In this document: positions 55,130 to 64,000 of the stretch, piece by piece
How the letters are laid out: each line of letters opens with the position of its first letter
How positions within the stretch are numbered: the stretch's first letter is position 1
NCBI GenBank assembly: GCA_964036295.1
Contig: OZ038463.1
Location: forward strand, 37,249,178-37,313,177
Source of the DNA: Plumapathes pennacea
Taxonomy: Eukaryota; Cnidaria; Anthozoa; Antipatharia; Myriopathidae
Direction: 5' to 3'
Length of the DNA: 64,000 nt
Made by a program: the position numbers and the translations under genes
The notes under the pieces: model-generated
The model's input: the letters and a program-made list of their open reading frames with translations, nothing else
Told to the model about the DNA's origin: nothing
Databases searched by the model: none

Positions 55130-56104
55130 ATGACGGCAAATCTTGTCTGTCCCGAAGGAGTGGACATAACGTTTACAATCATCTACGCTACTTTTGGTGC
55201 TGCCGTGTTTGTTGCCAATGTCTTCACGTGCGTAGTATTCCTGTCTCATCGTCGACTCCGGGAAACCTACATGAACATCTTCCTCGTAAGTTTGGCGTTT
55301 TCTGATATTTTGATGGCGATTCTTCTTGTCCCTGGGCATGCGATATTTTGTACGGGCTGTTCAGAATCTTTCGGAGAACTTGCTTCACCACTAATCTGCA
55401 GAAACCTAGATGGCCTGAAGGACTATGTGTTGGTTAACTCAATGTTCAATGTGCTAGCCATCACGTATGACAGATATGTAGCAGTTATTTGTCCGTTATA
55501 CTACAGACAGAGAATGACCAGGCTTAGTGTCAGTCTTCTTCTTCTGTCTATCTGGATTACACCGCTACCAGTGGCCTTTATTAAGCCGATATTGCAAGAT
55601 CTTAATATCAGCGTGCTGGTGGGAGATCGGGCCGAGAAAATTTTCGACATTATTGTCGTCTCAAGTTGCGTGATTTTACCGATTTTTATTCTTGTAGTAG
55701 TAAACGCGAGGATTGCTAACGCTATTCGAAAGCAAGTCACAAGAGTAGCGGGCACGACCAGCGTACAAGAGCGAGAGCAGAGGAAACGCGAGCGTTCTGG
55801 CACCTTGTCTTGTCTCCTCATCATGATTACATCCACTGTTTGCTGGCTTCCTCGAACCTTGCTGAACTTCTTTAACTTCTTTGAAAGTTCCTGCATCAAC
55901 ATGAATCTGCTCGCGAAAGTTTCACTGGTGTTTCTTCTTGTCCAGTCGCTTGTCAATCCCCTAGTGTACTCTTTTTACAGAAAGGATTTCCGTGATGCTG
56001 CAAGTGACATCCGAAGACAGCTCGGGCTCATTCACTGGCGACAGAATCACAACATGGTACAGCAATTCCCATTGTCAAAGGCAAATAGCATAACTACATT
56101 TTGA
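55130..56104 (+). CDS. Orphan class A GPCR 1, intronless, 324 aa
   Basis: A rhodopsin-like seven-helix receptor in one exon from ATG at 55130. Visible landmarks are a helix 1 Asn in FVANVFT, helix 2 SLAFSD, Cys3.25 24 residues before the DRY Asp, TYDRYVAV at the end of helix 3, CWLPRTLLNFF in helix 6 and SLVNPLVYSFYRKDF in helix 7. The N-terminus is only about 13 residues. The extracellular loop 2 region has no cysteine, so the usual Cys3.25 disulfide partner is missing. Two extra cysteines occur in IFCTGCS after helix 2. The layout recalls the melanocortin/adenosine-like (MECO) cluster, but no ligand can be assigned. Poly(A) signal at 56238-56243. It is a paralog of the receptor at 57498. 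Confidence 0.88.
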   Translation: MTANLVCPEGVDITFTIIYATFGAAVFVANVFTCVVFLSHRRLRETYMNIFLVSLAFSDILMAILLVPGHAIFCTGCSESFGELASPLICRNLDGLKDYVLVNSMFNVLAITYDRYVAVICPLYYRQRMTRLSVSLLLLSIWITPLPVAFIKPILQDLNISVLVGDRAEKIFDIIVVSSCVILPIFILVVVNARIANAIRKQVTRVAGTTSVQEREQRKRERSGTLSCLLIMITSTVCWLPRTLLNFFNFFESSCINMNLLAKVSLVFLLVQSLVNPLVYSFYRKDFRDAASDIRRQLGLIHWRQNHNMVQQFPLSKANSITTF

Positions 56105-57497
56105 ACTCGAGTGTTTATCTGGCATTAGCAAGGCGATGGGTGCTGTGTTCGAGTTGATACAAGCCAAAGAATTGTACATTTTGTACACACATGCACTACA
56201 AGAGTCTAGTGTGCCTCCCCCCCTCCCCCCCCCAAAAAATAAAATATAGAAGAACACCCTAATTTACGCATATCAAAATTGTTTGTTATGAAATATAGCA
56301 GTGTTTTGATGGTTGTCATGGATACCAAATACGAAAGACTTTCCCTTAAACTTTAACCCACCACAACGTACATTTTACACTTTGTACGAAAAAGTCCATG
56401 AAACATTTCTAAAGCAAACTTTCAAAAAATCTTAGCCCTGTTATATTCCATTGGTTTTGTTATAGGAAATTAAATGAAAACGTGAAGTATTAGCCTACTG
56501 ATTGAAAAATAGATTCTCCCAAGCTCTGTAACCATGGCAATTTTTGTTTTTGTGTATTACAACAAACATTTTGTAACAAGCACATGTTTGTATAGACTGT
56601 CGTTAGACTGGGGAAGTGAGTTGTCATGTGGATCAGTTCAAGTTGCCGGCTACGGTTAACATTGTCAAGTCGCTTCTCGTTTAGCAACCGGAGTGACTTG
56701 CCCGCTGAATAGCGGACCTCCAGGCTTGTATGGTGGCGGCAGTACAAATAAAACTAATAAAAAATTGCTCCCCGGAATAAATGCAGGTAATTTATTACTG
56801 GGCACGCACTGCACGTTGTTATACCGTTATTTGGCTGAACTTGAAGGGCTAAAGAACACAACTTGAAAATAACAGACAATGGGCTGGTCCTTTTTTATCG
56901 CGAAGCAAAATTGGTAAAAGATGAGCAGTTATGAATAGAAGGCAGCGGGGTTTTTTTTATCTCTCAAGCTCGAACTATTTAAACGATACACAGAATATTT
57001 CAATTTGTTTAATTCATTTTGTCTTTGAAAGAACAAGGACTAATTATCCGTGAGTTTAATTTGAAACGGCAGAGCAACAGGCAAACACATGGCCTAAATT
57101 AGTGAATTTCAATAATAAAACCCCTCAATAACACTGCCACAGACACGAAATAGAAGTTATCACCGCAGAAACACAAACGAACAAAAACAGACGACATAAA
57201 TTGTTTCAGCATGTCTTTTATTTACTGACTTGTTGTTATGCTGAGTTGTTTTTGTTGAAATGGACAAGATATTTTTAATTAAAATACTAGAAAGTTCTGA
57301 CGTAAATCCAGCTGGCAATTTCCGGGAGTCTGACATTTAGGTGTTATCTGGGACTACTAGATTGCGAAAGACACACAAATGTAATTAGGTTTCTTCAATT
57401 CTCCGCTGCTTGTAACCTTTCTTGAAAGCATGGGGAACAATCTCTAAACTGTCTATTGTACTGTACATAGGAAAGTTTGAATCAGCCAAACCAGAAA
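56105..57497. other. Spacer between the two GPCR genes
   Basis: Contains a poly(A) signal at 56238-56243, a C-rich run near 56215-56233 and AT-rich sequence. No coding content was seen. It must include the promoter of GPCR 2. Confidence 0.5.
56238..56243 (+). terminator. Poly(A) signal AATAAA of GPCR 1
   Basis: About 135 nt after the GPCR 1 stop codon. Confidence 0.5.
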
Positions 57498-58517
57498 ATG
57501 AGCTTTACAAACGCCAGCGATGAATGCAATTCAAGTTTCCTGAGAAAACCAGCAGACCTCTCCGTTTTTTCGTCCACTGAGATTCAGTCTTCAGGTGATG
57601 AGATCAACGAAAACTGCGACGACATTTTGGAACTCGTCTCTTGGATCACAAACGGATTCTTGGGATTTCTCATAATTCTTGGAAATGCCCTCGTTTGTAC
57701 GGTGTTCTTACGCAGCAAGAGACTCTGCCGTGTGTGCATGAACAGGTTCCTGTTAAGCTTGGCTCTGTGTGATCTAGCTGTGGCAGTGTTAATTGTACCT
57801 GGGTATGGCCTCTTCTGCACCGGCTGCTCGTATTCTCTCACTCATCTGTGCTGGCTGTTCGAGGGAGGGAAGGACGTTTGTTTCCTGACTTCTGTGTTCA
57901 GTTTATTGGCGATAACGTATGACCGTTATCTAGCAGTGTTTCAGCCGCTCAGTTACAGATGCAAAATGACCAAAAGCAAAGTGTACGTTATAATCATAAC
58001 CTCCTGGCTGTTGCCCATCATGCTGGCGTCCGTTAGGAATTTATGGCAACACAAAAGAAGCTCCAGCGAGACTGAAACATTGAATGTTACTTACAGTAAC
58101 ATCCTACTGTTCACTTTTGTCCTCTGCCCCATTATAACTACCTCTGTGGTCAACATTAAGATTATAATCGCCATTCAAAACCAAAGGCGGATTTGGATTC
58201 CCCGCAGTGAGCCTGCTCGAGTCAGGGCAGCGGTTTCTTCGAGTAAAGTGTCCCTGCGCAGTAACAAAGGCACGATGTCTTGCGCTTTGGTCGTGTTGGT
58301 CTTTATTGTGTGCTGGATACCACGTGCGTGTTACTTCATATCCCGTCTTTTTCACCAAGACAACAGCTTAACTCCTTTATTGAGTAAGCTTTCGGTAAGC
58401 TTTTTGCTGTTCCAGTCGTCTGTGAATCCCCTGATTTATTCATTTTATCGAGCAGAATTTCGCATCGCAGCAAAAAGCTTGATTACCTGTCGTCAGAATA
58501 TCAAGTCAGTTCACTAA
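57498..58517 (+). CDS. Orphan class A GPCR 2, intronless, 339 aa
   Basis: ATG at 57498 is preferred; the frame extends upstream only to a TTG. The N-terminus of about 50 residues carries N-glycosylation sequons (NAS, NSS). Landmarks: ILGNALVCTVF in helix 1, SLALCDLAVAVLIVPG in helix 2, Cys3.25 in THLCWLF, TYDRYLAVFQPLSYR (DRY), CWIPRACYF in helix 6 and SVNPLIYSFYRAEF in helix 7. It shares with GPCR 1 the LFCTGCS motif after helix 2 and the absence of a cysteine in extracellular loop 2. Same orientation and proximity indicate tandem duplication. A poly(A) signal lies at 58656-58661. Ligand unknown. Confidence 0.88.
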   Translation: MSFTNASDECNSSFLRKPADLSVFSSTEIQSSGDEINENCDDILELVSWITNGFLGFLIILGNALVCTVFLRSKRLCRVCMNRFLLSLALCDLAVAVLIVPGYGLFCTGCSYSLTHLCWLFEGGKDVCFLTSVFSLLAITYDRYLAVFQPLSYRCKMTKSKVYVIIITSWLLPIMLASVRNLWQHKRSSSETETLNVTYSNILLFTFVLCPIITTSVVNIKIIIAIQNQRRIWIPRSEPARVRAAVSSSKVSLRSNKGTMSCALVVLVFIVCWIPRACYFISRLFHQDNSLTPLLSKLSVSFLLFQSSVNPLIYSFYRAEFRIAAKSLITCRQNIKSVH

Positions 58518-58655
58518 AATTGTAGGTGTTCACAAGGTATCATCACTTATATATTACTTATATATCACTTATATTATATATGATTGATTACACTGCAAAA
58601 AGCAGAAGAATAACATACCTTTAACATAACTATATTGAAAAATATATAGAGATAG

Positions 58656-58661
58656 AATAAA
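58656..58661 (+). terminator. Poly(A) signal AATAAA of GPCR 2
   Basis: About 140 nt after the GPCR 2 stop codon. Confidence 0.45.
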
Positions 58662-58822
58662 CTATAAATTGATATGAAAAGGGGGGACAAGCGTACCCTG
58701 TAACCATACTGAAGTCTCTTAGCTGTTTTAGTCTCTTATATAAGGAAGAATTATGAACATACGGCACGGTGCGTGACAACTGAAAGCAACCAAACCAAGA
58801 ACTCATCTCTTCCCCTAAAACG

Positions 58823-58823
58823 A

Positions 58824-58858
<35 letters not shown>

Positions 58859-58861
58859 ATA
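58823..58861. repeat. (AAAT)n microsatellite
   Basis: About nine and a half units of AAAT/ATAA. Confidence 0.9.
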
Positions 58862-59498
58862 GCAAAGTCTCTAAACTCAAGGGCGACGGGGCAAAAAAAA
58901 TCGAATATCGTATTGCTAGTAAAAGCATCAAACCATCAACAACGGCGTTTATTTTTCCTTATCTCCAAAATCCCTAACAGATGTTGGCTCACTCATCTGC
59001 CTGCATTACCAAACGTAATAGTGTGTGCTTCATTAATACAATTTTCCCTACTCCTGTCGTCATGCGCGATATGCGATTCACATGACAACCACGGCACCAG
59101 GTTGTGTTAGAATGCTTTTAATTTTGATTCCGTGATGAGAACAATTATCTAGTTAGAATTGCGGGAAATACATTTTTGCTAGGAAATAAGACCTCGCATT
59201 TTGTAGTAGACGTGCATGGTGGGTCTCTTGAGGCCGCGCAGCATTCTGGGAGGCGACCTCGACCACACGTAAACATTCATTTGCATATTACGTTTGTCGA
59301 ATGAGAATTTGAAATATATCAAAATGCAGAACGTCCAGGAACACGTCATTCGCATTGGAAGACCAACTTCACTTAAAAACCTCAAGAAGCACGAAGAAAG
59401 CCCTCTCCTTTGCGTGCTGGTTCTTTTGAATAATGGGTTTTCTCTTTATTTCGCCTGTGTAAAATATCCTGCAGCCCTTGGAACGAGGAGAGAGGAAA

Positions 59499-59651
59499 CC
59501 TGGGCCCGGTTGTTCAAAGAGTGTATAGCGCTATTCGCCGGATAAATCGCTATCCAGTGGATAGAATTAACCATTGAGTTTAATTCAATGAAATGAATAA
59601 GGATTTATCCTGTGGATAGCACTATCCACTCTTTGAACAACCAGGCCCTGG
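59499..59651. mobile_element. Palindromic MITE with GGTTGTTCAAAGAGTG arms
   Basis: CCCGGTTGTTCAAAGAGTGT at the left pairs with CCACTCTTTGAACAACCAGG at the right. The arms extend over about 36 bp with few mismatches, and CTATCCAGTGGATAG-type words repeat inside. No coding capacity. Confidence 0.75.
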
Positions 59652-60072
59652 AATCTTCTTTGGAACGAGGAAAGGCGCCCCATACAGTATTTAGCAGTGT
59701 AACGGTACGACACACTAGGTGAGTCCTATATTTGGAACGTTGTATCCTTCCTTCACGCACCATTGGAAACAATGAGATCCTTGGAGAGTAGGATAATTTT
59801 AGGGAAGCCCAATTCACAGGGGTGATGCCAGATGAGGTTCACTCACAGCATTATTAAAAAGCCCATAGACACATTTGTTGCGTTATGAACCCCCGAGGAC
59901 TTCCAGCAGTATTCATTGGCCAAGAGGAGAACGGCGATGGTAGAGAATGAGGAAATGAGAGGATCCAGGCTGCGCTTAAAAGGGAAGATCGACCCTGTGA
60001 TTGCTACAGAACAGTTAATTACAAAGGACGACATACCCCTACCTAATAATAGGGAACTAAAGGTATTGAGGC

Positions 60073-60800
60073 CTTCAGTTTCCACAATGACGGTGTCAAT
60101 CCCGGTCTCTCTGATAAGAACCGGTTAACTTTGGGATGGTTAGGTTTGATAAGCCATGGGACAACTGTGCCACTTTAAGTTTTAGGATACGGCCAGACTG
60201 AATGCGCGTCAAACTATGGAAATCTACTCTGTTGATGACAGCAAGTAGCTGAGTGCCTATTGGTAGCCACACGGGTGCAGTGGCATTCAGAAGGACTATC
60301 ATAGTATCCAGTTGCTGAAGCAATCGTCTGGATTGGGGTGGTACTAGGGCTAGAGTATATGGAACAGTGTCGATTAGGCTAGCTATGTCAATCTCTTGAA
60401 ATAAGTGTCAGCTCTGCTTAAGGGAGTGTGTTGGCTACGGGAGGATGGACAACGACATACCTTATACAAGAACAGGGAGGGGAATGCTTTGTTCCTGTCA
60501 CAACGTGAGACCTTCTGTCTCCCCAATGACGGTATTGATTCCGCCCTCAAGTATGGAGCTTGGCAGGTTTGGAATGGCTGGTGGGTAAGTCATGTGGCAG
60601 AACAGTGGTCGTGATTCAGCTTTAAGGATGTACGTAACAATCTATTTTGATAAGCCATATGACAACTGTACCATTTAGGCTTTTATGATACTCTTTCTCA
60701 GATTGAATGGGGTCCAAACCATGGAAAACGACCCTGTTGGTAGCCACATGGATGCAGTAGTACACGGAAGACATGTCAAGGTCTCCAGTTGCTGAGGCAC
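60073..60800. repeat. Degenerate tandem duplication (period about 430-480 bp)
   Basis: Two diverged blocks (about 60073-60330 and 60510-60800) share CCTTC...CCAATGACGGT or CACAATGACGGT, TTGATAAGCCAT followed by GACAACTGT, and TTGGTAGCCACA followed by GG and TGCAGT. All frames are broken. The origin (old transposon or pseudogene) was not recognised. Confidence 0.5.
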
Positions 60801-62304
60801 AGTGGCATTTAGACCACAATCCTGGTCAAAACCGTTGGGATATTCACGATGCAGCAATATGTTCAGGGTGTCCCACAGACTTTGACCAGGATTGTAGCTA
60901 TTTCAGGTTATTGAAGTCCGTCAACAAGTCATCTTCCACTCCAGAATGGTTAGGATCTTGGATTGCAGAGGTATGATTGTTTGTCCAAGAGATCCCCAAT
61001 TCGATTCGCCTTGAAGATTCTAACCGTGAAAGTGAAATTCCCCAAATAAACAACTTAAGGCGTTAATGGTGAAAGCAGCAGTGGCTGCAGCAGTCGGGGT
61101 CCAAATTTGTTGTAGTCATTCCATATTTCACAGCCTCAAGAAGGCAGTGGTGGATAAAATATGCCAACGTAATATTCTCATTCTGAAGTTTTTCTGAAGA
61201 AATATCCCACCCGGTGTTGCACGAGTGATTGGGGTGCTACGTCCATGAGTCAAAAGGAAATGTCTATTGGGTTCATGAAGTCAGAAAATACCTGCTTGAT
61301 GTTCGGTCCCTATGTGAGGGAGAGAGAGGGAGAGGGGGTAGAAGATAGGTTGTCCTAAAACTATCCCATCACTTTCTGTTGTGGCTAAATATTAAGATAA
61401 CCGGGAATTGGCAGACATCGTGATTAAATCCACATAGAGTGGCGTACACCAGCAGGGATTCTACACAGCCAAACCGCCATCCCAAAATTCTTCCAAGACA
61501 CGGTGTAGAATCTGGAGATGTAATCGTTCCTAAAACTCAATTCCCTCAAGAAATCTCATTACAATTAGTTCAAATCTCATCGTGTGTGAAAAGCCAGAAA
61601 TGGTGAAGATGCGTTTCACATGAAAGTTGAAGATATTGAAGGTGGAACGTATAAACCGAGTGACTAGCGTCAGATTTTGCTTCACGGTGTTGTCACGTCC
61701 GAGTTTAACTTGATTTTGAAACACTATTTGAACCAAAGGTCTGCAGTCCAGGGACGTCGCATCCCTTTTCTTCACATAGCTCTGTTTGGGAAGACATGCA
61801 CTGTCGCTGTGAGTTCCAAATCAGCGTCGTTGGCTTAATTTGAAATTTGGCTTATTTTCTTTCCAAAGAACCATAAGGGTAGATATTTAGAAATAACACA
61901 ATCGTTGTGTGTGCGATTCGAGTCCAGTTCAAATAGCTTGCGGGTTTACATGCAACCTTCTTACGTCACGCTTACATGCTTCAGGCAAAGGTTGTCGACA
62001 TAGGGCCTGCGGTAAACCGTGTCGTAGGACCTGCGCGTCTAATTTGAATGTGGAGGGTCAAAGGTCAATCTACCCCACAATCAAAATTTTTTTCTTATCT
62101 TCACATCACAAGCTCTTCCGTCGCCAGTATCGAATAATATCGGCCCCACGCTGTTCGCCAATCGATTCAAGTGCCACTCACATATATAGTTGATGGATCG
62201 TGTCACGTGAGTCCATTCGAAAACCGGTTTTGCAGGAATGAGGCTAAATCATCTGTCAAAACGGAAACCTCGACCACACGGTGCGGGGTCCGGAGCGGCT
62301 TTGG

Positions 62305-62325
62305 CCAATCAGGTACAGTATAAAA
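62305..62325 (+). promoter_or_regulatory. CCAAT and TATA core promoter
   Basis: CCAATC at 62305-62310 and TATAAAA at 62319-62325. Transcription would be expected to start at about 62350, some 90 nt before the ATG at 62440. The two boxes are unusually close. Confidence 0.5.
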
Positions 62326-62439
62326 CACGACGCCAGTCCGGCTTTGTCACAATCAGTCAATTCGATCGGACCAATACGGGACTAATCTTTGAGAAGCGAA
62401 AGTGGCAAAAATTGCTCCGAAAACAGCGATGTTGTTGGG

Positions 62440-62575
62440 ATGCTACGGAAAGCTATCCGTTATAGTGTAAACGAAGCCGAGAATTTGTGGGCACAGAGGT
62501 TTGCCGTAATTGTCATGCTGATATTTGCACCATCCGCTTTGTGTATATCCGGCTGGCGCATTTTAATAACAAAAG
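62440..62575 (+). CDS. First coding exon of an unidentified membrane/secretory protein (partial)
   Basis: ATG at 62440 opens 45 codons ending ILITK plus one base at a strong GTGAGT donor (phase 1). The peptide has a charged N-terminus (RKAIRYSVNEAENLWAQR) and then a hydrophobic core, FAVIVMLIFAPSALCISGW, consistent with a signal anchor or transmembrane helix. A promoter with TATA lies about 115 bp upstream. A short upstream ATG at 62429 overlaps it in another frame (14 codons including stop). No downstream exon was securely identified before the window ends, so the family is unknown. Confidence 0.45.
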
Positions 62576-64000
62576 GTGAGTTACATCACAGTTTTTTCAC
62601 GGTTGATCTTTCGTAGGTGGATCGCTAAAAACGTTGAATATTCGGTGTCAACTCCTGTATTTACACAAAAGCAAACGGAAACGCCGGGCGTGCAGGAATT
62701 GTGGAGAGCTCAAAGGCCACACAGAATCGCTCCTCTCATTGGGCAACGGCAGGTGGTCGAAACAATGCAGATTATTTGTCCAATTGGGAATCGAGGGTTT
62801 GACAGCTTGTGGTGTAAGGCTGTGGTATAATTTGCATTTTTTGCATTGTTTACGCCTTGTCGATTTCGCAAGGGCCTCTTTGATTCGGCGCGAATGTCAA
62901 AGGTTCTGTCGAGCGACAAACAGCACATTGTTGCATAACAAGCTTTTGTTTTTGTGTGCAGTTGCTTGTTCGAGGTCGTAATGTCAGCTAAATAGTGCGT
63001 AGTCAAGGAAGGTAAGTTTTCGTCAATTTGTTCAGGTGAAGAACCCAAGATTTTGGATAACTACTTTCAAGGTTTCTGTTCCAATGTAAAACGATGTATT
63101 GTTGTCTCGCATGATTGATCATCCGATCGGAAGCTTCAGTTCGGGAATGACTCATACTACCGTTAGATTCGCGGAGATCCTGGAGAGCTGCGAGGAGTCG
63201 TGTTCCTATATATTGTACCGCTACGGAGCAACTATAAGCTTTGAAGTAAACCAGGCGGCCTTGCGGGCTTGTTTTCGCGCGCTTCTGCCGACTAGCATCG
63301 GATCGGGCGACTGACAACACTACACGTGTTGTGATATTTTACCGCTCTTTTGTCAGAACTTGGGGACGTGGACGTCTGGCATATGTGCAGCAAGTAAAGA
63401 AGACTTCATCTGGAATACGTTAATTGTATTTGATACGTGCTGCCAAACATTTGTGGTACGTGATTTATGTATGTTTATGTCGATCGAATATTCGTGTTCT
63501 TTAATTTATGTACGGACAGTAATTTAATAAGTTCTGGCAGCGGACGTCTGACGAACTGAACAAACAAAATCTTTTACTGTTCGCGTACAGTACAGATCAG
63601 CACTGACATTGTTTGCCCATGTTTTGATGCAGCATTATTCATCTGTAAAAAAGTTTAATTTCACTCGTATTCAAAGCTCACTTGCACGCTGTCAGACAAA
63701 CTGTTTCCTAATTTGTCAATGTGATATTTTTACTTTAGCCATTTTAGTCCCATGGAGTGAACAACTTCGATTTTCTCGTTCAGCTTCTAATGATTCATAT
63801 TGTACTCGAACTAATGATAGCTTGTTCATCTCATTCGTATACAGTTTCCTCGTGAACGGTCGGGAGATTCTTCATCATGAACGTAAAAAGCTGTACATAC
63901 ACAGCCTTATCAGTGTAATACAATAAATGTTGATAACAGAAAATTAGTCCTTTATTGTTCATAGACGTCAATGGGCCATAATTTCCCTTGTTTGCACAGC
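62576..64000. other. Probable intron or downstream sequence, no supported exon
   Basis: Short frames exist on both strands (for example 62634-62981 +, 63003-63320 -), but none shows family resemblance or clean splice borders in phase with the exon ending at 62575. A small palindrome ACAACAC...GTGTTGT lies at 63315-63333. Confidence 0.4.

Larger units (their letters stand above)
58518..62304. other. 3.8-kb intergenic region, repeats only
   Basis: Holds the GPCR 2 3' end (AATAAA 58656-58661), an AAAT microsatellite, the palindromic element at 59499-59651 and a decayed duplicated block at 60073-60800. The remainder to 62300 is unique-looking sequence with no supported frame. Confidence 0.5.

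Noticed and set aside
62634..63320. Second exon of the gene starting at 62440
   Set aside because: Frames are open on both strands but none has a convincing acceptor/donor pair in the required phase or recognisable content.
1..64000. Bacterial, viral or horizontally transferred cassette
   Set aside because: All recognised genes are animal families with spliceosomal introns or intronless GPCR/kinase genes; no prokaryotic operon structure, viral gene or long retroelement frame was seen.

Overview
The window is nuclear DNA from an intron-rich invertebrate animal, most likely an anthozoan cnidarian (stony coral or a close relative). This rests on gene content: a Na+/HCO3- cotransporter, TMEM117, eIF3m, an ESE-like ETS factor and intronless class A GPCRs. 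It also rests on AT-rich spacers full of short palindromic elements. No bacterial, viral or long retroelement coding sequence was recognised. The organism call is inference.

Layout from left to right. A type II membrane-protein ORF (2496-3011, +) is followed by an intronless PDIK1L/STK35-like kinase (3171-4328, +). TMEM117 (10711-5773, -, 5 coding exons) and eIF3m (16242-11347, -, 10 coding exons) lie in tandem. An ETS-domain factor (17892-21818, +, 8 coding exons) is divergent from eIF3m. An SLC4-family Na+/bicarbonate cotransporter follows (23628-34624, +, 18 coding exons plus two alternative 5' exons). It converges with a giant coiled-coil gene (48642-35808, -, 2 coding exons, about 3,634 aa). 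Two related intronless orphan GPCRs sit at 55130-56104 and 57498-58517 (+). A promoter plus first coding exon at about 62305-62575 (+) starts a gene that is unresolved within the window.

The multi-exon models were assembled by hand from GT/AG sites, reading phase and remembered human family sequences. For TMEM117, eIF3m, ETS, SLC4 and the coiled-coil gene, the summed exon lengths give one uninterrupted frame. That is good internal support but not transcript evidence. No operon-like cooperation is expected: the genes serve translation initiation, transcription, acid-base transport, membrane biology and signalling separately.

Non-genic DNA is dominated by miniature inverted-repeat elements, several with visible terminal repeats and target-site duplications. 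There is one tRNA-derived SINE, two minisatellites next to splice sites, and a partial tandem duplication of a transporter exon. The best leads are the dual 5' ends of the bicarbonate transporter, its duplicated exon fragment, the ETS gene's run of five phase-symmetric exons, the unidentified giant coiled-coil protein, and the paired GPCRs sharing an FCTGCS motif.
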